6,345 nt of DNA from Phycisphaerae bacterium (lineage in GTDB: Bacteria > Planctomycetota > Phycisphaerae > Sedimentisphaerales > Anaerobacaceae). This document shows positions 1-5,977 of the stretch, piece after piece (position 1 is the first letter of the stretch; each line of letters starts with the position of its first letter). The notes under the pieces were generated by a model, which saw only the letters and a list, made by a program, of their open reading frames with translations, ran no database searches and was not told where the DNA came from. The position numbers were made by a program, and so were the translations under genes. The stretch spans positions 1 to 6,345 of the forward strand of contig DAOUVA010000274.1 in assembly GCA_030667885.1 (NCBI GenBank), given 5' to 3'.

Positions 1-1
1 C

Positions 2-58
2 CGTGAACAAATTATGAAAAGATTTACAGAAGTTAAACATACACACGAATTAATCTGA
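2..58 (+). CDS. C-terminal tail of an unidentified upstream gene (partial)
   Basis: The frame is open from the window edge to a TGA at 56-58 and encodes REQIMKRFTEVKHTHELI. It has a plausible, mostly helical and charged protein tail, and it is followed by a 128-base gap before the next gene, as expected at a gene end. Only 18 residues are visible, so no family can be named and chance openness cannot be excluded. Its strand matches all the genes that follow. Confidence 0.4.
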   Translation, partial: REQIMKRFTEVKHTHELI

Positions 59-80
59 GCACGGAAGATGTGGCTGAGGA

Positions 81-102
81 ACTGGGACAAAGCGGTCCCA
101 GT
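81..102 (+). promoter_or_regulatory. Perfect 8-bp hairpin in the leader of the MttB-family gene
   Basis: ACTGGGAC (81-88) and GTCCCAGT (95-102) are exact reverse complements around the six-base loop AAAGCG. No T-run follows, so it does not look like an intrinsic terminator, although it lies 23 bases past the upstream stop codon. It could be part of a structured 5' leader, a processing site, or an operator for a dimeric regulator. I do not recognise it as any known riboswitch. Confidence 0.4.
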
Positions 103-111
103 GATACAGGG

Positions 112-127
112 AGTAGTTTGCTCTACT
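112..127 (+). promoter_or_regulatory. Second short hairpin in the same leader
   Basis: AGTAG (112-116) pairs with CTACT (123-127) around the loop TTTGCT. It is short and could be chance, but it follows the stronger 81-102 hairpin by nine bases, so the two together give a compact two-hairpin leader. No T-run follows it. I saw no convincing sigma-70 or sigma-54 promoter in 59-186. Confidence 0.25.
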
Positions 128-173
128 GTTGTCTGGCTGTGAATAACTGTTGGTTTTCAGTGAGTATTTGAAA

Positions 174-190
174 AAAGGATTATGATGTGA
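174..190 (+). promoter_or_regulatory. RBS and GTG start with overlapping ATG-ATG-TGA mini-frame
   Basis: AGGA at 176-179 is the Shine-Dalgarno candidate, seven bases before the GTG at 187. The two ATG codons at 182 and 185 are in another frame and run straight into TGA at 188-190. The MttB-family frame is closed by a TGA at 169-171, and GTG 187 is the only usable start before the protein body. A mini-frame overlapping a start in this way could tune initiation, but it may be coincidence. Confidence 0.5.
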
Positions 191-1671
191 TTGATAAACA
201 AAGAGAAGGGGTTTTAGTTAAACCTCACTGTCGTTTAACCGCTGACCAGGTAAGGCTCATAGATGAGCTTTCGCGTAAAATCCTTGAGGATCCTGGGTTG
301 TTGTGTTACAATGAGAAAGCAGCGGAGATTTTCAAAGAAGCCGGTGCAAAGATAGAGGATGAAGGGCAATGTGTTCGCGTTCGAATTCCTTCAAACATTA
401 TTGACAATGTTTTGGAAACGGCAGCCTCGCGGATAGTACTTGGAGCACGCGATCCCGACAAACGGCTTATTCTTGACGCCTATGAGAGTCGTGTACGTTT
501 TGGCAGCGGCTCAGAAACAAATGTTTGGCTTAATGTCACATTCAATGACGAAAAAAGCCCGAATTTTATTAGAAAGGATGGGTCTATTGAGCGTTTGCGC
601 AAAGCGGCTCATCTATGCGAAAATCTTGAACATCTGGACTTTTTTATTCGTTGCGTCAATATCAGGGATGAGGAAATTACGGATAAGAACAAGGATGTCA
701 ATAAATTTCTCGCCAGTCTCAACAACATAAGCAAACATGTTCAAGCCGGTCTGACGAGTTTAGCAGCCCTGGACGATATAATCAATATGGGGCAAATCAT
801 TGCTGGCGGCAAAGGAGCATTTGAAAAAAATCCGGTTCTGTCGTTTATAACCTGTGTCATAAAGAGTCCTTTGCAGATTGTTGATGATACAGCGGCAAAG
901 CTTATCGAGATATCCAAACGGCGAGTTCCGGTTGTTATCTCCAGTTGTCCCATGGGAGGAGCCACCGGGCCATTTGATGAATTTGGAATGGTTACTCTGA
1001 TAAACGCAGAGCTATTGGCTGGGGTGGCACTTAATCAACTTGTTGCACCTGGGGCACCGGTACTTTATGGGGCCGTTCCGGTAAGAACCCGGTTGGATAA
1101 CCTGAATGATATGTATGGGGCACCGGAGTTTAATCATTACAACCTCGATTGCGCTCAAATGGCTCGTTTTTATGGCATTCCATGTTATTCCACGGCAGGG
1201 GTTGGCGATGCCGATAGGCCTGGTATTCAGGCAACCGTGGAAAAATTACTGACCCTAATAAACGTTCCTCAAGGTGGTGCTCAATATATTCATTATGCGT
1301 TCGGTTTGCTTGAACGAACAAATATGTTTTGCCCGGAACAGGCCGTTATGGATAATGAACATATTGGCATAATAAAAAGAATGCTTGTCGATACCAATGT
1401 TTCCGAAGAACGCAGTGCCGGTGTGCTTGAAATGATTCGTGAGGTGATGAAAACAGATCATAAGACATTTATGTATCATCTTCCTCTGCCGACTCGCGAG
1501 CCGGTGTATGCACATTATCCACTCGAAGATAAAGAAGGCGATGCCTTATATGCAGCCCATCAGCGATACCGAGAGATTATGGATATGCCACGCAATAACC
1601 TGCCACGTGAAATATTGAATGAAATTACGGCGAAGATTCCAAATATTTTAACAAAAACAGTTACTGCATAA
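187..1671 (+). CDS. MttB/MtgB-superfamily corrinoid methyltransferase, non-pyrrolysine type
   Basis: This 494-residue protein has the length and sequence pattern of the trimethylamine methyltransferase (MttB) superfamily, whose members transfer a methyl group from a methylated amine to a cobalt corrinoid protein in the cytoplasm. Visible family features are a helical N-terminal part, the barrel segment FGSGSETNVW (105-114), the glycine-rich SSCPMGGATGP (252-262), and APGAPVLYGAVP (287-298). The segment YSTAGVGDADRPG (334-346) aligns by eye with the region that carries pyrrolysine in true MttB; here the position is about Val339 and there is no in-frame TAG. It therefore belongs to the non-Pyl group that includes glycine betaine methyltransferase MtgB. 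The downstream betaine-type importer makes a quaternary amine a reasonable substrate guess. No corrinoid protein, activator or MtgA is in the window. The GTG start is the only one the frame allows. The next gene starts 17 bases after its TAA. Confidence 0.9.
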   Translation: MIDKQREGVLVKPHCRLTADQVRLIDELSRKILEDPGLLCYNEKAAEIFKEAGAKIEDEGQCVRVRIPSNIIDNVLETAASRIVLGARDPDKRLILDAYESRVRFGSGSETNVWLNVTFNDEKSPNFIRKDGSIERLRKAAHLCENLEHLDFFIRCVNIRDEEITDKNKDVNKFLASLNNISKHVQAGLTSLAALDDIINMGQIIAGGKGAFEKNPVLSFITCVIKSPLQIVDDTAAKLIEISKRRVPVVISSCPMGGATGPFDEFGMVTLINAELLAGVALNQLVAPGAPVLYGAVPVRTRLDNLNDMYGAPEFNHYNLDCAQMARFYGIPCYSTAGVGDADRPGIQATVEKLLTLINVPQGGAQYIHYAFGLLERTNMFCPEQAVMDNEHIGIIKRMLVDTNVSEERSAGVLEMIREVMKTDHKTFMYHLPLPTREPVYAHYPLEDKEGDALYAAHQRYREIMDMPRNNLPREILNEITAKIPNILTKTVTA

Positions 1672-1688
1672 TGCAGGGAGAAAAATAA

Positions 1689-2978
1689 ATGACTTATACT
1701 AAAGATAATGAGCAAATGGAAGCATATAGCGAGGCCGTTAAAAGTGGCCTTTACGCCAAAAAGTCGGGGCTGGTAGGTAAATATGACAATGTTCGCCGTT
1801 ACTGGGAGGATGAGATCAGCCGACATTTCATGTATCCCTATCTGAAACAATTATTAGAACGATGTCAGTCACGGATGCGTCGTCTGCGAATTATGGATCT
1901 GGGTTGTGGCAGTGCGGATTGATTGGAGATGCTAACCGGTATTCGTGATCGCGAATCCGACCTGGAAGAAGTTGAAGTAAATTTGCTGTCATCGGAAACG
2001 CTTGGTTTTTATAGAGGCATTGAACTTAACGAAGATCTAATTCTCCAGGCAAAAGAAATTTACGGAGGTAATCCCAAAATTACTTTTAAAAGCGCCGATT
2101 TTACCAAGGGATTGCCGCTCGAGAAAAATGAAGAACCTTATGATTTGTACTTCAGTTCCTATGGCGCTTCTTCGCATCATAACGAAGATGAAACCATGAT
2201 CCGTCTTTTATCAGATATTGCCAAGCAAACGAAACATTATTCCATTATTGTTTGTGACTGGTTAGGACGTTACTCCTATGAATGGCAAAGTTTCTGGACA
2301 AATGACCTTTCAGAAAACCAAAATATTGATTACGTTGTTTCATACATCTATGACAAGAAGGAGCGTGAGCAGCGTAGAGATGAACTTCAACATTTGTACT
2401 TGCGACTTATGAGCCGGCAAGAAGCTGATACCATTATTGCCAAGGCAAGTAAACGAGCCGGTATTCGAATCAAACCGTTGACATATTACGATCGGTCCAT
2501 ATTTACAGGCAGGCACATGGATACCGCTGAGTATAATTTGCATGCTCAGCCCATTCGGGATGCGGTCAACTCTTTGCATGAGGAGAATATGCGTACTGAT
2601 TTTAGTACTCTTCTGATAGATTCTGTCCCGAAGGCAGGTTTTGATTTTATTAACAATTATTTTGAGCATCTCCAGGTATGCTGGAACACCCTTATTCGAT
2701 ATGTAACCAATCTCATTGCAATATATGATGAACAATCTCGGCAGTTTTCCGAAAAAACACCGGACATTCCAGCATCCTATCCACCAGCTCTGCGTGAAAT
2801 GATGGAACGCATGAAGCTGGTAGTTGAGGGCGTAGGATGGCTTGGCCTGGGGCTGCCGCGTGAGAATATTATTGAGCCTCAATTAGGATATGCTTTACGT
2901 TTCCTGATGATGAAACTCCAAAAGGGACAAGGTTGTGCTCATGGATTTGGCGCTATATTCGAAGTAGATAAAAGCTAG
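1689..2978 (+). CDS. Class I SAM-dependent methyltransferase interrupted by in-frame TGA
   Basis: One reading frame of 429 codons is split by a TGA at codon 78. The first part starts at ATG 1689 behind AGGGAG (1675-1680, 8-base spacing) and ends in the SAM-binding motif I, IMDLGCGSAD (68-77). The second part continues in the same frame with LEML, then the acidic motif II region FYRGIELNEDL and the motif-IV-like EEPYDLYFSSYG, so both halves are one Rossmann-fold enzyme. The remaining ~250 residues are a largely helical C-terminal region I do not recognise. A start at TTG 1923 or ATG 1929 would lack motif I and should not bind SAM. Homologous motif I sequences usually have Gly at the TGA position, so a GGA-to-TGA nonsense change or base error is the simplest reading; selenocysteine is the interesting alternative. 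The substrate is unknown. It ends with TAG, 14 bases before the ATPase start, apparently in the same operon. Confidence 0.75.
1920..1922 (+). other. In-frame TGA codon within SAM motif I
   Basis: The codons run GGC AGT GCG GAT TGA TTG GAG ATG, with no change of frame on either side. A single base (T for G) would give Gly, restoring a DLGCGSADG motif. Five other frames in the window end normally, one of them with TGA, so general reassignment of TGA is not supported. Whether this is a mutation, an error or a recoded codon cannot be settled from the window. Confidence 0.85.
1937..1959 (+). promoter_or_regulatory. Hairpin just after the in-frame TGA, loosely SECIS-like
   Basis: CGG (1937-1939), an unpaired T (1940), then ATTCGT (1941-1946) pair with GCGAAT (1951-1956) and CCG (1957-1959), with one T-G wobble closing a GATC loop. 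The stem starts 14 bases after the TGA and the loop lies about 24 bases after it. Bacterial SECIS elements sit directly after the UGA, often have a bulged U in the upper stem, and have a G early in the loop. This hairpin matches that loosely. The wider stem of well-studied examples is not obvious, and a coding-region hairpin of this size can occur by chance. Confidence 0.3.
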
Positions 2979-2987
2979 TTGAGAAAT

Positions 2988-2996
2988 ATGAATTGA
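2988..2996 (+). promoter_or_regulatory. ATG-AAT-TGA mini-frame overlapping the TTG start of the ATPase
   Basis: The only start the ATPase frame allows is TTG 2993, because TAA at 2969-2971 closes the frame and no other start codon lies between. An out-of-frame ATG at 2988 reads one codon and stops at TGA 2994-2996, overlapping the TTG. The offset from ATG to the real start (five bases) is the same as at 182/187. The Shine-Dalgarno signal is weak (GAG at 2981-2983). Confidence 0.4.
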
Positions 2997-3976
2997 TACA
3001 GTTTAAACAAGTAAACAAGACTTACCCGAATGGCGTGGAAGCTGTTCGCGATTTATCGCTGGAGATTGCCGAAGGTGAAACACTTGTTCTATTAGGAACC
3101 AGTGGCTGCGGCAAGACTACGACTATGAAAATGGTGAATCGTCTTATAGAGCCGACTTCTGGATGTATTGTTGTTGCGGGGACAAATATTATGGAGCAGG
3201 ACTCTATCGAGCTGCGTCGGCAAATCGGATATGCCATTCAGCACATTGGTCTGTTCCCTCACATGACTGTCGCGGAAAACATCGCCGTGGTGCCTAAGTT
3301 GTTAAAATGGACTCCTGAACGAATATCATCACGTATTGATGAATTGTTGGGATTGATAGGGCTTGAACCAAAGGAATTTCGTGATCGTTATCCGAGCCAG
3401 CTTAGCGGTGGCCAAAAACAAAGGATTGGTGTGGCAAGAGCATTGGCGGCTGACCCGCCAATTGTTTTAATGGATGAGCCTTTCGGTGCACTTGACCCTA
3501 TAACGCGGGAGCAATTGCAGAATGAGTTCATCGAACTCGAATCGGAAATCGAAAAGACGATTATTTTTGTTACACATGATATTTTTGAAGCTGTAAAGAT
3601 GGGTGACCGTATAGCACTGCTTGATAAGGGATGCCTACAACAATTGGCCCCGCCGGCGGAACTTGTCGAAAACCCGGCCAATAAATTTGTTGAGCAGTTT
3701 TTAGGCCAACATAGATTCCAACTGTCACTGCTGACGAGAACCATCAAGACAATGTCTTCTCGATTGACTTTAAACGAAACCGTTTCAAAAACGCCAATAC
3801 CGGATCTGAATCTAAACGCCAGAAGCTCGCTTATCGACGCACTTGATATGTTCAAAAGGACCAAAAAGACAGATTTGCCCGTTTATAGCAAAAATGAATA
3901 TCTTGGCAACCTTGATAAGTCACAATTGCTTAAGGAAATTACTCAAATACTGGGCAATGCGGGAGGGGCCAGATGA
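2993..3976 (+). CDS. opuCA: OpuCA/ProV-type ABC transporter ATP-binding protein for quaternary amines
   Basis: This cytoplasmic ATPase would power import of a compatible solute (glycine betaine, carnitine, choline or similar) through the permease encoded next to it. All nucleotide-binding motifs are intact: Walker A GTSGCGKT (35-42), Q-loop Gln83, signature LSGGQKQR (137-144), Walker B IVLMDEP (157-163), and the switch His195 in FVTHD. AIQHIGLFPHMTVAENIAVV (81-100) is typical of the OpuCA/OpuBA branch. After about residue 240 the tail is short; residues ~250-320 look like one CBS-type unit (TDLPVYSKNEYLGNLDKSQL), whereas many relatives carry two CBS units and are nearer 380-400 residues. CBS pairs in this family are linked to ionic-strength sensing, so gating may differ here. 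The start is TTG. The stop TGA overlaps the permease ATG as ATGA, which indicates translational coupling. The exact substrate and the choice among OpuA, OpuB and OpuC names are not settled. Confidence 0.93.
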   Translation: MIQFKQVNKTYPNGVEAVRDLSLEIAEGETLVLLGTSGCGKTTTMKMVNRLIEPTSGCIVVAGTNIMEQDSIELRRQIGYAIQHIGLFPHMTVAENIAVVPKLLKWTPERISSRIDELLGLIGLEPKEFRDRYPSQLSGGQKQRIGVARALAADPPIVLMDEPFGALDPITREQLQNEFIELESEIEKTIIFVTHDIFEAVKMGDRIALLDKGCLQQLAPPAELVENPANKFVEQFLGQHRFQLSLLTRTIKTMSSRLTLNETVSKTPIPDLNLNARSSLIDALDMFKRTKKTDLPVYSKNEYLGNLDKSQLLKEITQILGNAGGAR

Positions 3977-4650
3977 ATACGATGATTGCATTTTTCGAAA
4001 AGCTCGGGCCAGAGATACTCAAACGAGGTTATGAGCATGTTTACCTTGTATTTCTAGCGATGGTGCTGGCTGTTATGATTGCTCTGCCGATGGGTATTTA
4101 CCTGACCAGGTGTCGATGGCCTAAGCTGGTAGCTTTAATATTGGGCGTCGTCGGGATAATTCAGACGGTTCCGAGCCTGGCACTCATTGCTTTTATTGTC
4201 GTTATATTTGCGATTATCTCATTGCCGACTATCGGAACAGTTCCTGCCCTTGTTGCTCTTGTTTTGTATGCACTGCTGCCAATTTTGCGTAATACATACA
4301 CGGGTATCCAACAAGTTGACCGGTCGATAATTGAAGTGGCAACCGGTATGGGGATGAAGCCATACCAGATTCTGTTTTCCGTGGAGCTGCCGCTATCTTT
4401 GCCGGTGATAATGACAGGAATACGAATCGCAACGGTATGGACCATCGGTGTGGCTACCCTTTGTGGACTAATCGGTGCGGGCGGATTGGGGGATTTGATT
4501 ATTAAAGGGCTCCGCAGTATTCAGTTGGATTATCTTCTTGCCGGAACGTTACCGGCTGCGACCATGGCGATTCTATTCGATTGGCTCTTGAGTCGGGTGG
4601 AAAAATGGCTTACCCCTAAAGGAATGTTCTCCGAAGAAAGACAAGAATAA
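3973..4650 (+). CDS. opuCB: OpuCB-type ABC transporter permease for quaternary amines
   Basis: This 225-residue inner-membrane protein is the translocation subunit paired with the preceding ATPase. Hydrophobic segments lie near residues 22-45, 52-75, 76-105, 145-170 and 185-205, about the number expected for the family. The ATPase-contacting EAA loop is visible as EVATGMGMKPYQILFSVELP (121-140), followed by ATLCGLIGAGGLGDLIIKGL (161-180), a strong OpuCB/YehW-like pattern. GIIQTVPSLALIAF (61-74) is also typical. The start ATG overlaps the ATPase stop by four bases. Length is normal for single-domain permeases of this family. Bacillus OpuC has two different permeases, but only one is present here, so a homodimer is likely. 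The tail KGMFSEERQE is charged and cytoplasmic. Confidence 0.93.
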   Translation: MNTMIAFFEKLGPEILKRGYEHVYLVFLAMVLAVMIALPMGIYLTRCRWPKLVALILGVVGIIQTVPSLALIAFIVVIFAIISLPTIGTVPALVALVLYALLPILRNTYTGIQQVDRSIIEVATGMGMKPYQILFSVELPLSLPVIMTGIRIATVWTIGVATLCGLIGAGGLGDLIIKGLRSIQLDYLLAGTLPAATMAILFDWLLSRVEKWLTPKGMFSEERQE

Positions 4651-4740
4651 ATCCCAAATAAAGAATAGGTAAAAACATGCCTTCTAAACAGAACAATCCT
4701 TATCAGAAAAATATATCTTTCAAAAGCCAGTAAAGTGCAT

Positions 4741-4801
4741 GGTTGCGGCTTGGGCAGATAGCCCTTCCGAAGGATGGAGGTTAAGCTCATAAACTCGCAC
4801 C
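4741..4801 (+). promoter_or_regulatory. Possible nested RNA structure in the intergenic gap
   Basis: Several short complementary segments nest: GG-T-TGCG (4741-4747, with one bulged T) with CGCACC (4796-4801), GCTT (4748-4751) with AAGC (4783-4786), GGGC (4752-4755) with GCCC (4761-4764), and the alternative CCTT (4763-4766) with AAGG (4770-4773). The last two share bases and exclude each other, as in a switch. Each stem is only four to six pairs, so this may be chance. It matches no riboswitch class I know. Confidence 0.2.
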
Positions 4802-4892
4802 GAATTGATTCGATCCTTGCAGGCCCATGGTATCAAAACTCATGCGTATCTTTATCACTGGGTACCGCCAGGGAAAGAACGTGGCGATTTAT

Positions 4893-4935
4893 CCGGCCCA
4901 ATTTCTTCACCTGGGGCGGAGAAATCATGAGCCGG
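4893..4935 (+). promoter_or_regulatory. Imperfect hairpin upstream of the binding protein
   Basis: CCGGC (4893-4897) pairs with GCCGG (4931-4935), and ATTTCT (4901-4906) pairs with AGAAAT (4920-4925), with an internal loop between and a 13-base apical loop. Seven A bases (4937-4943) and then five T bases (4946-4950) follow. It could be a weak terminator or attenuator, or an mRNA stabiliser setting binding-protein level apart from the ATPase and permease. The distance to the T-run and the internal loop argue against a standard terminator. Confidence 0.3.
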
Positions 4936-4962
4936 TAAAAAAACCTTTTTCTGGAGAAAGAA

Positions 4963-5919
4963 ATGTCGATTAAGTCCCGATTGTTTACCATTGTTTCGGT
5001 TATTTTTATAATTGGTGTGATCCTATTTACAACACGCCACTTAGGTACTCCTACCCAGGGCCTTCGGCCTGCGTTCAATGCGGAGTTTCTTACCCGCCCG
5101 GATGGATATCAGGGCTTATGTGAACACTATGGCTTCACCTTTCCCATTCAACCGAAACAAATGGCGGATGGTTTGATGTACAAAGCCTTGGCTGATGGAG
5201 CGGTGGATGTTATCGATGCCTTTTCCACAGATGGACGCATCCCGGCTTACAATCTCTTTGTGTTGGAAGATGATAAGGAGTTTTTCCCACCTTACTACGG
5301 GGCACCATTGGTAAGGCAGGAAACCTTGAAAAAGTTTCCCGAACTCAAAGACATATTGAATCAGCTTGCAGGCAGATTATCAAATAAAACTATGCAAAAA
5401 CTAAATTTCGAGGTGGATGAACACGGCCGCATCGCCTATGATGTCGCTCATGAATTCTTGCTAAGTCAGGGCCTTATACAAGGGGACTTTAAGCCACCGG
5501 ATGATTTTATGGGTGAAGTAACCATCGGCAGCAAGGAATTCACTGAACAGGAAATTATAGGTGAATTGATGGCGATTCTGATCGAAACCAGTTCAAACAT
5601 CAAAGTGATCCGCAAACTGAATCTTGGCAGTACCATGATCGCCTTTAACGCACTTAAAGCAGGGGATATTGATCTGTATGCTGAATATACAGGCACAGGC
5701 CTGGTTACTATCTTGAAAAGGGATGTTATTTCTAATCCGGATGAGACTTATAAAATCGTAAAAGAAGAATTTAGCAAGCGGTACAACTTGATGTGGCTGA
5801 AACCTTTTGGCTTTAATAATACTTATACCCTCACAATGCGGAAAGAACACGCAAAAAAACTTGGCATAGAAACCATATCCGATTTGGCTGCCTATGTGGG
5901 AAGAAAAAGAAGGAAATAA
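4963..5919 (+). CDS. OpuC-type quaternary amine binding protein with swapped halves
   Basis: This 318-residue protein would capture the solute outside the membrane and deliver it to the permease. Residues 7-23 form one hydrophobic segment after a basic start (MSIKSR), without a lipobox cysteine, so it is a membrane anchor or Sec signal. In usual OpuCC-like proteins the half beginning IGSKxFTEQ comes first and the half with RPDGY and DVIDAFSTDGRI second. Here the order is reversed: GLRPAFNAEFLTRPDGY (33-49), VDVIDAFSTDGRIPAY (81-96) and EDDKEFFPPYYGAPLVR (102-118) come first, followed by a linker near 172-184, then VTIGSKEFTEQEIIGELMA (186-204), AEYTGTG (240-246) and KPFGFNNTYTL (280-290). The protein ends at ISDLAAYV plus a basic tail GRKRRK, exactly where the other half would normally begin. 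It is either a circular permutant or the middle of a tandem protein that lost both ends. The start is set by GGAG at 4953-4956, six bases before ATG. Only 58 bases separate it from the next gene. Confidence 0.88.
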   Translation: MSIKSRLFTIVSVIFIIGVILFTTRHLGTPTQGLRPAFNAEFLTRPDGYQGLCEHYGFTFPIQPKQMADGLMYKALADGAVDVIDAFSTDGRIPAYNLFVLEDDKEFFPPYYGAPLVRQETLKKFPELKDILNQLAGRLSNKTMQKLNFEVDEHGRIAYDVAHEFLLSQGLIQGDFKPPDDFMGEVTIGSKEFTEQEIIGELMAILIETSSNIKVIRKLNLGSTMIAFNALKAGDIDLYAEYTGTGLVTILKRDVISNPDETYKIVKEEFSKRYNLMWLKPFGFNNTYTLTMRKEHAKKLGIETISDLAAYVGRKRRK

Positions 5920-5977
5920 AGCATTATTATATGAACCTCTGGCAAACAATATGGATTGATAAGTACGGGAGTATTTT

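Larger units (their letters stand above)
4651..4962 (+). other. 312-base gap without a convincing gene; possible decayed coding remnant
   Basis: Between permease and binding protein no full gene is visible on either strand. A short frame, ATG 4677 to TAA 4731-4733, would encode MPSKQNNPYQKNISFKSQ but has no clear ribosome binding site. Another frame reads MVAAWADSPSEGWRLSS from ATG 4739, meets TAA at 4790-4792, then continues TRTELIRSLQAHGIKTHAYL and on to a TGA at 4928-4930. The second part has a protein-like composition but I do not recognise it. It may be the scar of a lost gene or insertion, which would fit the rearranged binding protein just downstream. All other genes before it are tightly packed, so the gap is out of character. 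Confidence 0.35.

Noticed and set aside
59..186. Known riboswitch (cobalamin, glycine, SAM, TPP) in the leader
   Set aside because: None of the conserved core boxes of these classes is present; only two simple hairpins are visible.
187..1671. Pyrrolysine-containing MttB
   Set aside because: There is no in-frame TAG; the corresponding site reads as Val in AGVGDAD. The only gene ending in TAG (2976-2978) behaves as a normal stop.
2340..2882. Reverse-strand open frame of 180 codons
   Set aside because: It lies wholly antisense to the SAM methyltransferase, has no recognisable motif, and its composition is that of a shadow frame.
3388..3864. Reverse-strand open frame of 158 codons
   Set aside because: It is antisense to the conserved signature, Walker B and CBS region of the ATPase; Ser-rich shadow translation with no family features.
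1920..3976. Genome-wide reassignment of TGA to Gly or Trp (as in some candidate-phylum or mycoplasma codes) to explain the in-frame TGA
   Set aside because: The ATPase frame ends with TGA 3974-3976 in a classic ATGA overlap with the permease, and reading through it soon meets another TGA and gives no sensible protein. No other gene in the window has an internal TGA.
4774..4938. A + strand frame of 54 codons beginning ATGGAGGTT in the gap
   Set aside because: No Shine-Dalgarno at useful spacing, no family resemblance, and it competes with a more protein-like frame in the same DNA. It shares the frame of the binding protein but is stopped by TAA 4936-4938.
4530..5078. Two reverse-strand frames across the intergenic gap (4530-4790 and 4833-5078)
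   Set aside because: Both overlap the ends of real + strand genes, lack ribosome binding sites I could find, and have no recognisable family pattern.
5593..5949. Reverse-strand open frame of 118 codons near the binding-protein end
   Set aside because: It is antisense to well-conserved binding-protein motifs such as EYTGTG and GFNNTY, so it is a shadow.
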